64,000 nucleotides of DNA from Mesorhizobium loti. Its GTDB lineage: Bacteria; Pseudomonadota; Alphaproteobacteria; Rhizobiales; Rhizobiaceae. A program made the position numbers and the translations under genes. The notes below the pieces were generated by a model, which was not told the origin of the DNA, made no database searches, and saw only the letters and a program-made list of their open reading frames with translations. Below are positions 49,975-59,766 of this stretch, one piece after another. Position 1 is the first letter of the stretch. Every line of letters starts with the position of its first letter. The DNA lies in assembly GCF_003148495.1 (NCBI RefSeq), contig NZ_QGGH01000002.1, positions 682,001 to 746,000 on the forward strand, written 5' to 3'.

Positions 49975-52203
49975 ATGATGCGTCAGTATGAGCTTGTCGA
50001 GCGCGTCCAGCGCTACAAGCCTGACGTCAACGAGGCGCTGCTCAACAAGGCCTATGTCTATGCCATGCAGAAGCATGGCCATCAGAAGCGCGCTTCCGGC
50101 GATCCCTATTTCTCACACCCGCTCGAAGTCGCCGCCATCCTCACTGAAATGCACATGGACGAGGCGACGATCGCGGTCGCCTTGCTGCACGACACCATCG
50201 AGGACACCACCGCGACGCGGGCCGAGATCGACGAGCTGTTCGGGCCCGAAATGGGCAAGCTGGTCGAGGGACTGACCAAGCTGAAGAAGCTCGACCTCGT
50301 GTCGAAGAAGGCCGAACAGGCGGAAAACCTGCGCAAGCTTCTGCTGGCGATTTCGGAAGACGTCCGCGTCCTTCTGGTCAAGCTCGCCGACCGTTTGCAC
50401 AACATGCGCACCCTCGATCATATGCCGGAGGCCAAGCGCCTGCGCATCGCCGAGGAGACGATGGACATCTACGCGCCGCTGGCCGGGCGCATGGGCATGC
50501 AAGGCATGCGCGAGGAGCTGGAGGAGCTCGCCTTCCGCTACATCAATCCGGAAGCCTATCGCGCCGTCACCGCCCGGCTCGCAGAAATTTTCGAGCGCAA
50601 CAAGGATGTGCTGTCCGATATCGAGAAGGCGCTATCCACGCTGTTCGAAAAGCATGAGATCAAGGCAGGTGTGAAGAGCCGCCAGAAGAAGCCGTGGTCG
50701 GTGTTCCGCAAGATGGAGGCCAAGGCGCTGTCGTTCGAGCAGCTGTCCGATATTTTCGGCTTCCGCGTCGTCGTCGACACGGTCGAGGATTGCTACCGGG
50801 CGCTTGGCGCCATCCACACCACATGGTCGATGGTGCCTGGCCGTTTCAAGGACTACATCTCGACGCCGAAGCAGAACGACTACCGGTCGATCCACACCAC
50901 CATCGTCGGGCCGTCGCGCCAGCGCGTCGAACTGCAGATCCGCACCCGCGAGATGAACAAGATCGCCGAGTACGGCGTCGCTGCGCATTCGATCTACAAG
51001 GACACCGGCGGCAAGACGAATGGTGCTGCCCACGCCATCTCGAAGGAGACCAACGCCTATGCCTGGCTGCGGCGCACCATCGAGCAGCTTGCCGAGGGCG
51101 ACAATCCCGAGGATTTCCTCGAGAACACCAAGCTTGAGCTGTTCCAGGACCAGGTGTTCTGCTTCACCCCGAAAGGCATGCTGATTGCGCTGCCGCGCGG
51201 TGCGACACCGATCGACTTTGCCTATGCGGTGCATACCGATGTCGGCGACACCTGCGTCGGCGCCAAGGTCAACGGCCGCATCATGCCGCTGATGACGGAA
51301 CTGAAGAACGGCGACGAGGTCGAGATCATCCGCTCCAAGGCGCAGGTGCCGCCTGCGGCGTGGGAATCGGTCGTCGTCACCGGCAAGGCACGCTCGGCCA
51401 TCCGCCGGGCCACCAAGAACGCCATCCGCAAGCAGTATTCGGGTCTTGGCATCCGTATCCTGGAACGCGCCTTCGAGCGCGCCGGCAAGACCTTCACCAA
51501 GGAGAGCCTGAAGCAGGTGCTGCACCGGCTGGCGCGCAAGGACATCGAGGATGTGCTGGCCTCGGTCGGGCGTGGCGAGCTTGCCTCCGCCGACGTCATG
51601 AAGGCAGTATTCCCCGACTACAAGGACGAGCGCGTCACCACGGCCGCACCCAAGCCGCGCGAGGAGGGCTGGTCGAAGATCCGCAATGCCGCCGGCATGC
51701 TGTTCCAGATTCCGGGCCGTGCCGCGCGCAAGGACAAGGACCAGCCGCGCGATGGCGCCGTGCCGATCCGCGGCGTGCGCGGCGACCTGCCGGTGCGTTT
51801 CGCGCCGGAAGGCGCGGTGCCTGGCGACCGCATCGTCGGCATCGTCCAGCCGGGCACCGGCATCACCATCTATCCGATCCAGTCGCCGGCGCTGCAGGCT
51901 TTCGACGACCAGCCCGAGCGCTGGATCGACGTGCGCTGGGACATTGACGAGCGCACCAAGGAGCGTTTTCCGGCGCGCGTCTCGGTCACCGCCATCAACG
52001 CACCAGGTTCGCTCGCCGATATCGCCCAGGTCGTTGCGTCGAACGATGCCAACATCCATACGCTGTCGATGGTCCGCACCGCGCCCGACTTCACCGAAAT
52101 GCTGATCGATCTCGAAGTCTGGGATCTGAAGCACCTCAACCGGCTGCTGTCGCAGCTCAAGGACAATTCGAGCGTCAGCGATGCAAGGCGCGTGAACGGC
52201 TAG
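49975..52203 (+). CDS. rsh: Bifunctional (p)ppGpp synthetase/hydrolase
   Basis: The long RelA/SpoT homologue of Rhizobiales, 742 residues, controls the stringent response. The HD hydrolase domain has [10 protein letters not shown] and LLHDTIEDT (about residues 45-80). The synthetase domain starts near [17 protein letters not shown] (about 261) with [12 protein letters not shown] (about 302) and [19 protein letters not shown] lies near 393 ([20 protein letters not shown]) and the C-terminal ACT domain starts near 665 ([20 protein letters not shown]). Both activities look intact. Two ATGs (49975, 49978) are adjacent; the Shine-Dalgarno is weak. Confidence 0.96.
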   Translation: MMRQYELVERVQRYKPDVNEALLNKAYVYAMQKHGHQKRASGDPYFSHPLEVAAILTEMHMDEATIAVALLHDTIEDTTATRAEIDELFGPEMGKLVEGLTKLKKLDLVSKKAEQAENLRKLLLAISEDVRVLLVKLADRLHNMRTLDHMPEAKRLRIAEETMDIYAPLAGRMGMQGMREELEELAFRYINPEAYRAVTARLAEIFERNKDVLSDIEKALSTLFEKHEIKAGVKSRQKKPWSVFRKMEAKALSFEQLSDIFGFRVVVDTVEDCYRALGAIHTTWSMVPGRFKDYISTPKQNDYRSIHTTIVGPSRQRVELQIRTREMNKIAEYGVAAHSIYKDTGGKTNGAAHAISKETNAYAWLRRTIEQLAEGDNPEDFLENTKLELFQDQVFCFTPKGMLIALPRGATPIDFAYAVHTDVGDTCVGAKVNGRIMPLMTELKNGDEVEIIRSKAQVPPAAWESVVVTGKARSAIRRATKNAIRKQYSGLGIRILERAFERAGKTFTKESLKQVLHRLARKDIEDVLASVGRGELASADVMKAVFPDYKDERVTTAAPKPREEGWSKIRNAAGMLFQIPGRAARKDKDQPRDGAVPIRGVRGDLPVRFAPEGAVPGDRIVGIVQPGTGITIYPIQSPALQAFDDQPERWIDVRWDIDERTKERFPARVSVTAINAPGSLADIAQVVASNDANIHTLSMVRTAPDFTEMLIDLEVWDLKHLNRLLSQLKDNSSVSDARRVNG

Positions 52204-52250
52204 ACCATGATCCCGAAAAGTGGGAACCGGTTTTCGGACAAGATCATGGT
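52204..52250. repeat. Rhizobial intergenic palindrome, type A, copy 2
   Basis: ACCATGATC (52204-52212) and GATCATGGT (52242-52250) are perfect complements; inside, CCGAAAA and TTTTCGG form a second stem. It begins on the base after the rsh stop codon and fills most of the 65 bases before pyrE. It is related to the element at 30794-30842. Confidence 0.82.
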
Positions 52251-52268
52251 CAATCAAAAGAGGCAGAC

Positions 52269-52847
52269 ATGAACACCGATGAAGTGCTGGGCATTTTCCG
52301 CGAGGCGGGTGCTGTTCTGGAAGGGCATTTCATTTTGACCTCGGGCCTGCGCAGTCCCGTCTTCCTGCAGAAGGCACGCGTGTTCATGCATGCCGACAAG
52401 ACCGAGCGGCTGTGCAGGGCGCTGGCGCAAAAGATCCGTGCGGCGGTACCTGGCAAGATCGACTATGTCGTCGGCCCGGCGATCGGCGGGCTGATCCCGG
52501 CTTACGAGACGTCGCGCCATCTCGGCGTGCCGGCGATCTGGGTCGAGCGGGAAGGGGGCGAGTTCCGCTTGCGCCGCTTCGAGATCGCCAGAGGTTCGCG
52601 CGTCGTCATTGTCGAGGACATCGTCACCACCGGCCTGTCGATCCGCGAGACCATCGAGTGCCTGCGCGAGCTTGGCACCGAAGTGGTTGCCGCCGCCTGC
52701 ATCATCGACCGTTCGGCCGGCAAGACCGACGTCGGCGTGCCGCTGATCGCGCTCGCCGAATATGAGGTTCCGGCCTATCCGGCCGACCGGCTGCCACCGG
52801 AGTTGGCCGCCATTCCGGCGATCAAGCCCGGCAGCCGCAATATCTGA
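52269..52847 (+). CDS. pyrE: Orotate phosphoribosyltransferase
   Basis: This 192-residue enzyme makes orotidine 5'-phosphate from orotate and PRPP in pyrimidine synthesis. Its PRPP-binding motif is [17 protein letters not shown] (about residues 112-128); other family segments are [20 protein letters not shown] and [24 protein letters not shown] precedes ATG 52269. It is probably co-transcribed with the VOC gene 13 bases on, and with rsh if the palindrome between them does not terminate. Confidence 0.96.
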   Translation: MNTDEVLGIFREAGAVLEGHFILTSGLRSPVFLQKARVFMHADKTERLCRALAQKIRAAVPGKIDYVVGPAIGGLIPAYETSRHLGVPAIWVEREGGEFRLRRFEIARGSRVVIVEDIVTTGLSIRETIECLRELGTEVVAAACIIDRSAGKTDVGVPLIALAEYEVPAYPADRLPPELAAIPAIKPGSRNI

Positions 52848-52860
52848 CGAGGAGGCGGTG

Positions 52861-53241
52861 ATGATCGCCGGCATCGATCATTTTGTGCTGACGGTCGCTT
52901 CGCTGGAGGTAACCTGCGCCTTTTATCAGCGTGTGCTTGGCTTTGAGCGCATCGATACGCCGGGTCGGCCGACGGCACTGGCTTTCGGCACCCAGAAGAT
53001 CAATGTGCATGAGGTCGACCGCACCTTCGAGCCGAAAGCGAAGTCGCCAACGCCCGGATCAGCTGATTTCTGCCTCATCACTGCCCGGCCGCTCGCCGAG
53101 ATATGCGCCAGCCTGGCGGCCAATGGGGTTGTCGTGGAAGCCGGGCCGGTCGAACGCATCGGGGCCCGAGGTCCGATGATGTCGGTCTATTTCCGCGACC
53201 CGGACGGCAATCTGGTCGAGGTCAGCGAATACCTGCCGTAG
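52861..53241 (+). CDS. VOC-family (glyoxalase/dioxygenase-fold) protein
   Basis: A 126-residue vicinal-oxygen-chelate protein with two beta-alpha-beta-beta-beta units. Metal ligands expected of the family are visible: His in GIDHFVLTV, His/Glu in INVHEVD and Glu in GNLVEVSEYLP; DPDGNLVE is the family hallmark. Similar short proteins are called virulence or ring-cleavage dioxygenase-like, but the substrate is unknown. GAGGAGG precedes the ATG. The 255 bases after it (53242-53496) hold nothing I can support. Confidence 0.88.
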   Translation: MIAGIDHFVLTVASLEVTCAFYQRVLGFERIDTPGRPTALAFGTQKINVHEVDRTFEPKAKSPTPGSADFCLITARPLAEICASLAANGVVVEAGPVERIGARGPMMSVYFRDPDGNLVEVSEYLP

Positions 53242-53496
53242 CTGCCGGCGACGCTGCACCTTTCGGTGATGCGACTGCCGGTTCCTTAAATTCGCCGCGA
53301 TTGTCCAATGTTCGAAGCAAGACCTGCCACCCCGAAGGGCGGCAACAAGCGCGCCGCACAGACGGTGTTTGGTTGTTCTTGCGCCAGCGCGTCGTTATAT
53401 AAGGTAGCGATTGCCATTGGGTGATCGTCAAGCGCAAGATGTGGCTGTCACGTCCGGCTTAAGCTGTCGGCGCGGAAGCTGTGGAACGGGAACAGA

Positions 53497-54096
53497 GTGC
53501 TTTTTCGACGCCGCAAGCCTGATGGTCTTTTCGAGCGGGTGCGTACCTACCTTTGGCCGCGCCGCTCGTTTTCGCGCTCGCTTCAGTATTTTTCCAAGCG
53601 CATCCTGCGGCTGAAGGCCACACCGCATGCGGTGGCGGCCGGCGTTGCGGCCGGCGTCTTCGCCTCTTTCTTTCCCGTCGGTTTCCATTTCATCATTGCC
53701 GCCATCCTGTGCTGGGTGATTGCCGGTAATCTGGTGGCGGCGGCCCTGGGCGCGGTTTTTTTCGGCAACCCGCTGACCTTTCCATTGCTGTGGGGCGCAT
53801 CCTGGGAAACAGGCAAGCTCATCTTGCATGATCGGTTGCCGGCGCACGGCCCGCCGGCGCATCTGGGCGAGATGCTGCATAACCTCTCTTTTGCGCAATT
53901 GTGGAAGCCCATCCTTGAGCCGATGCTGATCGGCGCGGTGCCGCTCGGGCTGGTCTTCGGGCTGCTGTTCTACGCCATCACACGCTGGGGTATGAATGCC
54001 TTCCGCGAGCAGCGGCGCAAGCGCCTGGCCGAGCGTGCGCTCCGTCATGCGCAATCGTCCCATCCCAGCCCAAGCATCGGTTCCACCGCACGATGA
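53497..54096 (+). CDS. DUF2062 inner-membrane protein
   Basis: A 199-residue membrane protein: basic N terminus ([20 protein letters not shown]), then DUF2062 with [20 protein letters not shown], a hydrophobic hairpin ([20 protein letters not shown]), [12 protein letters not shown] and a final helix ([16 protein letters not shown]). The function is unknown. The GTG start at 53497 is supported by conservation of the following residues more than by its ribosome site. The stop overlaps the acpS start (ATGA), the order seen in other Rhizobiales. Confidence 0.88.
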   Translation: MLFRRRKPDGLFERVRTYLWPRRSFSRSLQYFSKRILRLKATPHAVAAGVAAGVFASFFPVGFHFIIAAILCWVIAGNLVAAALGAVFFGNPLTFPLLWGASWETGKLILHDRLPAHGPPAHLGEMLHNLSFAQLWKPILEPMLIGAVPLGLVFGLLFYAITRWGMNAFREQRRKRLAERALRHAQSSHPSPSIGSTAR

Positions 54097-54506
54097 TCAT
54101 CGGCATCGGCAGCGACCTGATCGATATCAGACGCATCGAAAAGTCGCTGGAGCGTCACGGCCAGCGTTTTATCCAGAGAATCTACACCGACCTCGAGCAG
54201 GCCCGCTCCGAAGGGCGCCGGGCGCGTGCGGCCTCCTATGCCAAGCGTTTCGCCGCCAAGGAGGCCTGCGCCAAGGCGTTGGGCACCGGTCTGGCACAGG
54301 GCGTGTTCTGGCGTGACATGGGTGTAGTCAACCTCCCCAGTGGCGCGCCGACCATGGCGCTGACTGGAGGGGCGCAGACCCGGCTGGGCAAAATCCTGCC
54401 AAAGGGCCACCGGGCGGCAATCCACCTCACCATCACGGATGATTTCCCGCTCGCTCAAGCCTTTGTGATCATCGAGGCGTTGCCCGTCGAAGAAGCGCCA
54501 CATTGA
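54093..54506 (+). CDS. acpS: Holo-[acyl-carrier-protein] synthase
   Basis: This 137-residue enzyme transfers 4'-phosphopantetheine from CoA to apo-ACP. Signatures are [20 protein letters not shown] (metal Asp) and [15 protein letters not shown] (Glu/Lys). It overlaps the DUF2062 stop by four bases (ATGA) and is followed by lepB. It is somewhat longer than enterobacterial AcpS because of a central insertion and a short C-terminal tail. Confidence 0.96.
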   Translation: MIIGIGSDLIDIRRIEKSLERHGQRFIQRIYTDLEQARSEGRRARAASYAKRFAAKEACAKALGTGLAQGVFWRDMGVVNLPSGAPTMALTGGAQTRLGKILPKGHRAAIHLTITDDFPLAQAFVIIEALPVEEAPH

Positions 54507-54583
54507 TTGCATCTGACGACCGGCATGACGTTGCCCAGCGCGCGCCGAGACTCTATACCATCCAACGCACAATCGAGGACGAC

Positions 54584-55333
54584 ATGAGCGTGGCTGAAAA
54601 ATCCGAGAAGAAATCCGGCGGGCTTGGCGAGACCGTCAGCGTCATCGTCCAGGCGCTTTTGCTCGCCCTGGTCATCCGTACGCTGCTGTTTCAGCCTTTT
54701 TCGATCCCGTCGGGATCAATGCGGCCGACGCTTCTGGAAGGCGACTATCTGTTCGTCACCAAATGGTCCTACGGCTATTCGCGCTATTCGCTGCCTTTCG
54801 GCCCCGACATTTTTTCGGGCCGCATCTGGGGTTCCGAGCCCAAGCGCGGCGACGTGGCGGTGTTCAAGTTCCCGCCTGATCCGTCTGTCGACTACATCAA
54901 GCGCGTTGTCGGCCTGCCGGGTGACAAGATCCAGGTCAAGGACGGTCAGCTGTTCATCAATGGCGTCGGCGTGCCGCGCGTGAAGACCGGCCAGATCGAC
55001 AATCCCGACATCACCGAGGAATCGCGCCCGATTGACGTCTATCGCGAAACCCTGCCCAACGGCGTCAGCTACGACACGCTCGACTTGAATTCGAACTCGA
55101 TCGGCGACAACACGCGCGAATTCGACGTGCCGCCTGGCCATTATTTCATGATGGGCGACAACAGGGACAATTCCGCCGACAGCCGTTTCACCGTCGGCTA
55201 CGTTCCCGAGGAAAATCTGGTTGGCCGCGCCAACCTTGTCTTCTTCTCGATCGCCGGCAAGGCGAGCCCGCTCGAAATCTGGAAATGGCCGTCGCTGATG
55301 CGCGCTTCGCGCCTGTTCCACTTCGTCAATTGA
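54584..55333 (+). CDS. lepB: Signal peptidase I
   Basis: The 249-residue inner-membrane protease removes signal peptides. The N-terminal membrane helix (VSVIVQALLLALVIRTLLF) is followed by the catalytic Ser in QPFSIPSGSMRPTLLEGDYL, the Lys in DYIKRVVGLPGDKIQVKDG and the box E segment GHYFMMGDNRDNSADSR. I chose ATG 54584 (GAGG five bases ahead) over an upstream start at 54503. The TGA stop overlaps the rnc start (TGATG). Confidence 0.96.
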   Translation: MSVAEKSEKKSGGLGETVSVIVQALLLALVIRTLLFQPFSIPSGSMRPTLLEGDYLFVTKWSYGYSRYSLPFGPDIFSGRIWGSEPKRGDVAVFKFPPDPSVDYIKRVVGLPGDKIQVKDGQLFINGVGVPRVKTGQIDNPDITEESRPIDVYRETLPNGVSYDTLDLNSNSIGDNTREFDVPPGHYFMMGDNRDNSADSRFTVGYVPEENLVGRANLVFFSIAGKASPLEIWKWPSLMRASRLFHFVN

Positions 55334-56088
55334 TGGCTTTGAAGCGCCCGATAGGCGAAACACTGGCCGGTTTGGTGAAGGCCAAGACCGGCCATGTCTT
55401 CCAGGACATCCGACTGCTTGAGACCGCCTTGACGCATTCCAGTGCGGTCAAGGCGGCCAGCAACAATCAGCGCCTCGAATTCCTTGGCGACCGCGTGCTT
55501 GGGCTTGTCGTCGCCGACATGCTTTTCGAGAAATTTCCCGAAGCGCCGGAGGGGGAAATCGCCCCCCGCTTCAATGCGCTGGTCGATGCGCGGACATGCT
55601 CCGAGATCGGCATCGAAATGCAGTTGGAGGATCTGGTCCGGGCCGACGCTGCCTTGAAGATGCGGTCGCGTGGCTCGGGCGGAAACTATCTGGCGGATGC
55701 GGTCGAAGCTCTGATCGCGGCGGTTTACGTTGACGGTGGCATCGACGCCGCGCGGCGGTTTGTCCTGCGTTACTGGGAGCCGCGCTCGCGCACGGTCGTG
55801 GCAAAGCCGCTCAATCCGAAATCCGATTTGCAGGAATGGATTGCCAAGACCAGCGATGCGCGCCCCGAATATGTGATCGAAAAGCGCGAAGGCCCGGACC
55901 ACCAGCCTGTCTTCACGGTGTCCTTGCAGGTCCGCGGCTTTGCGCCGATAAGCGGCGCTGGCGGCTCTCGCAGGGCCGCGGAAGAAGCGGCGGCTTCGGC
56001 ATTTCTTTTGCGCGAAGGCGTCTGGGTCGATACATCGACCCAAAAATCGGAGGGCGCGCGGCGTCCTAATGAAGGGAGCGCGGCATGA
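55333..56088 (+). CDS. rnc: Ribonuclease III
   Basis: Double-stranded RNA endonuclease for rRNA and mRNA processing, 251 residues. The catalytic domain has NQRLEFLGDRVLGLVVADML and the second metal site YLADAVEALIAAVYVDGG; the dsRNA-binding domain covers about residues 158-230 (DLQEWIAKTSDARPEYVIEK, GSRRAAEEAAASAFL). The C-terminal 20 residues are polar and probably flexible. It overlaps lepB at its start and era at its end (ATGA). Confidence 0.96.
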   Translation: MALKRPIGETLAGLVKAKTGHVFQDIRLLETALTHSSAVKAASNNQRLEFLGDRVLGLVVADMLFEKFPEAPEGEIAPRFNALVDARTCSEIGIEMQLEDLVRADAALKMRSRGSGGNYLADAVEALIAAVYVDGGIDAARRFVLRYWEPRSRTVVAKPLNPKSDLQEWIAKTSDARPEYVIEKREGPDHQPVFTVSLQVRGFAPISGAGGSRRAAEEAAASAFLLREGVWVDTSTQKSEGARRPNEGSAA

Positions 56089-57011
56089 CCGCCACCGAAG
56101 AGCCGGCAACGGAAGCTGCCCACACGCATTCCGGTTTTGTCGCCCTGATCGGCGCGCCCAATGCGGGCAAGTCGACGCTGGTCAACCAGCTGGTCGGCGC
56201 CAAGGTGTCGATCGTCACGCACAAGGTGCAGACGACCCGCGCCATAGTGCGCGGCATCGCCACGCATGACAATGCGCAGATCGTTTTCGTCGACACGCCC
56301 GGCATCTTCAAGCCCAAGCGGCGGCTGGACACGGCGATGGTGACCACCGCCTGGGGCGGGGCCAAGGATGCCGATATCGTGCTGCTTTTGATCGACGCCG
56401 AGCGCGGCATCAGGGGCGACGCCGACGCCATTCTCGAGCGACTGAAGGATGTGCGCCAGCCGATGGTGCTGATCCTCAACAAGGTCGACCGGGTCAAGCA
56501 CGAGGCGCTGCTGGCTTTGTCGGCGGCAGCAAACGAAAGGGTGCCGTTCAAGCGCACCTTCATGGTTTCGGCGCTGACCGGTTCCGGCTGCAAGGACGTT
56601 CTCGATTATCTGGCCGAGGCTCTGCCGGCCGGCCCCTGGTACTACCCGGAAGACCAGATCTCGGACCTGCCGATGCGCCAGCTCGCCGCCGAGATCACCC
56701 GCGAGAAGCTTTATCTCAGGTTGCATCAGGAACTGCCCTATTCCTCGCATATTGAGACCGAGAAATGGGAAGAGAAGCCGGATGGCTCGGTGCGCATCGA
56801 CCAGACCATCTATGTCGAGCGCGACAGCCAGAAGAAGATCGTGCTCGGCCACAAGGGCGAGACCATCCGCGCCATCGGCCAGGCGGCGCGCATGGAGATA
56901 GCAGGCATCCTCGAACAGAAGGTGCACCTGTTCCTGTTCGTGAAGGTGCGCGAGAACTGGGGCGACGACCCCGAGCGCTACCGCGAAATGGGTCTTGAGT
57001 TCCCGCGCTAG
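56085..57011 (+). CDS. era: GTPase Era
   Basis: A 308-residue GTPase for 16S rRNA maturation and 30S assembly. G1 is ALIGAPNAGKSTLVNQLVGA, G3 is FVDTPGIF and G4 is LILNKVDR; the C-terminal KH domain has VERDSQKKIVLGHKGETIRA. It starts inside the rnc stop. In many Rhizobiales recO follows directly; here a phosphotransferase and a porin intervene. Confidence 0.97.
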   Translation: MTATEEPATEAAHTHSGFVALIGAPNAGKSTLVNQLVGAKVSIVTHKVQTTRAIVRGIATHDNAQIVFVDTPGIFKPKRRLDTAMVTTAWGGAKDADIVLLLIDAERGIRGDADAILERLKDVRQPMVLILNKVDRVKHEALLALSAAANERVPFKRTFMVSALTGSGCKDVLDYLAEALPAGPWYYPEDQISDLPMRQLAAEITREKLYLRLHQELPYSSHIETEKWEEKPDGSVRIDQTIYVERDSQKKIVLGHKGETIRAIGQAARMEIAGILEQKVHLFLFVKVRENWGDDPERYREMGLEFPR

Positions 57012-57016
57012 GGCTT

Positions 57017-57913
57017 ATGGACAGCAAGCCGAGCATCGACACGGCGCTTGTCAGCCGGCTGATCGCCACGCAGTTTCCCCGCTGGAAGAATCTTGCGGTC
57101 AGGCCGGTTGAATTTGGCGGCTGGGACAACAGGACTTTTCATCTCGGCGACGAGATGACCGTGCGGTTGCCGAGCGCGGCAGCCTATTCCCTGCAAGTGG
57201 AAAAGGAGCATCGCTGGCTGCCAAGGCTGGCGCCGCTGCTGCCGCTGCCTATCCCCGTGCCACTGGCGATGGGGGTGCCGGCTGGAACCTATCCCTGGCC
57301 TTGGTCCGTCTACCGCTGGATCGAAGGCGAGACGGCAAAGCGGGAGCGTGTTGCCGGCCTGTCGCAATTTGCGACTGACCTGGCCGCGTTCCTGGTCGCC
57401 TTGCAGCGGATCGATGCCACCGGCGGACCTGCGCCGGGACAACACAACTTCTTTCGCGGTGGATCACTCAGCGTCTACGATGGCGAAGCCCGGCACGCGA
57501 TTGCTGCCCTCGACGGCAAGATCGATACGGACGCAGCCAGCGCGGTGTGGGAGGCAGCACTTGCTGCGCCATGGCACGGCGCGCCGGTCTGGTTCCACGG
57601 TGACGTCAGTTGGGGAAATTTGTTGGTCGGGCAAGGCCGGTTGAGCGCGGTTATCGACTTCGGAACCTCCGGCGTCGGCGATCCCGCCTGCGATCTGGCG
57701 GTTGCCTGGACATTGTTTGAAGGCAAAAGCCGGGAGGCGTTTCGTGCCGACCTTCCGGCCGATGAGGCGATGTGGGCGCGCGGTCGTGGCTGGACGCTGT
57801 GGAAGGCGCTGATCACGGTCGCCGGACAGATAGACGTCAACCCGGTCGAGGTTGAAAAATCCCGGCATGTGATCGATGAAGTGCTTGCCGATCACGCGCA
57901 GCGGGTGACTTAA
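57017..57913 (+). CDS. Aminoglycoside phosphotransferase-family kinase-like protein
   Basis: A 298-residue APH/choline-kinase-fold protein. The catalytic loop is WFHGDVSWGNLLV (Asp, Asn) and the metal Asp is in AVIDFGTSGVGDPACDLA. PVEFGGWDNRTFHLGDEMTV forms the nucleotide-loop region and VYRWIEGETA the hinge. Resistance is only one possible role; many such genes phosphorylate metabolites. It starts five bases after era and could ride on the same transcript. GC content is as in the core block. Confidence 0.9.
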   Translation: MDSKPSIDTALVSRLIATQFPRWKNLAVRPVEFGGWDNRTFHLGDEMTVRLPSAAAYSLQVEKEHRWLPRLAPLLPLPIPVPLAMGVPAGTYPWPWSVYRWIEGETAKRERVAGLSQFATDLAAFLVALQRIDATGGPAPGQHNFFRGGSLSVYDGEARHAIAALDGKIDTDAASAVWEAALAAPWHGAPVWFHGDVSWGNLLVGQGRLSAVIDFGTSGVGDPACDLAVAWTLFEGKSREAFRADLPADEAMWARGRGWTLWKALITVAGQIDVNPVEVEKSRHVIDEVLADHAQRVT

Positions 57914-58484
57914 GCCGGCTTTCGCCACCACCGGCCTCTTGCTGAGGAATCGTCTTCAACAGTTGGCGTCTGTCACAATCAGAAACGCGACAGCGCCTCG
58001 CTGAGTTTCGATCGCTTCGGCAAGAAGCCAAGCTGCCTAGCCGGTGTCGCCCGGCGTTTCGTCACAGCAGAGCACCATTTGCCGGATTGGTGTCATCTGA
58101 TGATCGGTGGGCGGAAAACAATCAGGCAGTTTTCACGGAAAACGGGGCATATATTTCGTATTCCTGGCGATATCACAGAAGAATTGCGTGCCGAAAAATA
58201 TAGTTAGCCAGGAAATAATCTCAATATATATTGAATATATGACGTTGTGCCGATTGTGCCATAGCGCATTGGATAAGTGTTATTTGTGCAACACAGCATT
58301 AATCTGTTCACGGAATCGGCGTTATTTCGAAAATCGTCATTGAAGGCGGAAGATCGATGGGTATGTTCGCCCTCGAAAAGGGGAAGCGGTGCGAGCCTTT
58401 TTCGTTGTGGGGGTGAGGCGGGAAAACATTGCCGCCAGCCACAAATCCGAAGCCATTTAAAACTTTGACTGGAGAGGTCAGAAA
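57914..58484 (+). promoter_or_regulatory. Long upstream region of porin 3
   Basis: These 571 bases contain no supported gene. The part from 58140 to 58340 is strikingly AT-rich (several ATATAT runs), with a GTTTTC-ACG-GAAAAC inverted repeat at 58129-58143. The segment 58385-58425 (GCGGTGCGAGCCTTTTTCG and a G-rich run) matches the leader of porin 2. TGAC-TGGAGAG-GTCA (58466-58480) puts the Shine-Dalgarno in a loop, as in the other two porins. Confidence 0.6.
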
Positions 58485-59630
58485 ATGAACATCAAGAGCC
58501 TCCTTCTCGGCTCAGCCGCGGCACTGATCGCGGTCAGTGGCGCGCGCGCGGCTGACGCTGTCGTCGTCGCCGAACCGGAGCCGGCCGAATACGTCAAGAT
58601 CTGCGACGTCTACGGTGCCGGTTACTTCTATATCCCCGGCACCGAGACCTGCCTGCGCATCGGCGGCTATGTCCGTTATGACATCGGCGTCGGCGACGCC
58701 GGCTCGTTGGATGGTGTCAACCATGTCCCGGACCACATGGACGATGGTACTCATTCGACCTACTACAAGAACACCCGCTTCACGCTGAAGACCTGGACCG
58801 GTCAGGAGACCGAGCTCGGTACCCTGAAGACCTACACCGAGACCCGCTTCAACTTTGGAAACAGCTCCGGTGACTATGAAGATCAGACTCCGGCCAATAG
58901 CGATTGGCAGGGCCGCAACAAGTCTCTCTCGCTGCGTTTTGCCTGGATTCAGCTCGGCGGCTTGCGCGTCGGCAAAGACGATACGGCTTTCGATACGTTC
59001 ATTGGCTATGCCGGTAACGTCATCCAGGATACGCTGGTTCCGTATGGCGGGCAGGAGAGCAACGTCGTTCAGTACTACTTCGACGCAGGCAATGGCTTTT
59101 CGGGGCTGGTCTCGCTCGAAGAAGGCACGGGCGCCAACACGATCGACAGCTATGTCCCGCATGTGGTCGGCGGCCTGAAGTACAAGGGCGACTGGGGTTC
59201 GATCACCGGCGTCGTCGCCTATGACAGCAACTATGAAGAAGTCGCCGGCAAGGTTCGCCTTGACGTGAAGGCAACCAACGAATTGTCGCTGTTCTTGATG
59301 GCCGGCTACGGCACGGATGACAACCTCACCGACTTCGGCACCGGTCGCGGCTTCTACAAGCAGTGGGGCGGTAACTGGGCAGTCTGGGGCGGTGGCACCT
59401 ACAAGTTCAACGACAAGACCTCGTTCAACGCCCAGGTCTCCTATGACGACTGGAAGAACCTCGGCATCGCCGCTAACGTTGCCTACACCGTTGTGCCCGG
59501 CTTTACGGTCACGGCTGAAGTCGATTACCTCAATGCTGGAAAGTTCGACGACGCCGACTTCAGCAATTGGACCAAGGCCAACAAGAAGAGCAGCCTCGGC
59601 GGCATTCTCCGCTTCCAGCGCTCGTTCTAA
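58485..59630 (+). CDS. Outer-membrane porin, Omp2/RopA family (paralogue 3)
   Basis: A 381-residue porin. The signal peptide and first 66 residues match paralogues 1 and 2. Over the rest it is closer to porin 1 in the last third (DNLTDF...GRGFYKQWGGNWAVWGGG, ending NKKSSLGGILRFQRSF), while its leader resembles porin 2. Loop regions are unique (SGDYEDQTPANSDWQGRN). It sits between the era block and recO, and carries its own intrinsic terminator, so it is an independent unit. Confidence 0.94.
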   Translation: MNIKSLLLGSAAALIAVSGARAADAVVVAEPEPAEYVKICDVYGAGYFYIPGTETCLRIGGYVRYDIGVGDAGSLDGVNHVPDHMDDGTHSTYYKNTRFTLKTWTGQETELGTLKTYTETRFNFGNSSGDYEDQTPANSDWQGRNKSLSLRFAWIQLGGLRVGKDDTAFDTFIGYAGNVIQDTLVPYGGQESNVVQYYFDAGNGFSGLVSLEEGTGANTIDSYVPHVVGGLKYKGDWGSITGVVAYDSNYEEVAGKVRLDVKATNELSLFLMAGYGTDDNLTDFGTGRGFYKQWGGNWAVWGGGTYKFNDKTSFNAQVSYDDWKNLGIAANVAYTVVPGFTVTAEVDYLNAGKFDDADFSNWTKANKKSSLGGILRFQRSF

Positions 59631-59652
59631 CGGACCGATTGACCTTACCAGA

Positions 59653-59685
59653 CCGCCCGCAGCACATCGCTGCGGGCGGCTTTTT
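59653..59685 (+). terminator. Intrinsic terminator of porin 3
   Basis: CCGCCCGCAG and CTGCGGGCGG make a perfect 10-bp stem with a seven-base loop, followed by C and five T. It lies 23 bases past the stop codon. Confidence 0.93.
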
Positions 59686-59766
59686 GTATGCTGATACGAG
59701 GTGCCGATCTGCCGGGCACCAACCCATACCTTGATTTCGCCATCCAACCGGTGAAAAGCTCCTTGT

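Noticed and set aside
58107..58343. 78-codon open frame upstream of porin 3
   Set aside because: It lies in the AT-rich promoter region, has no Shine-Dalgarno and an implausible Cys-rich composition.
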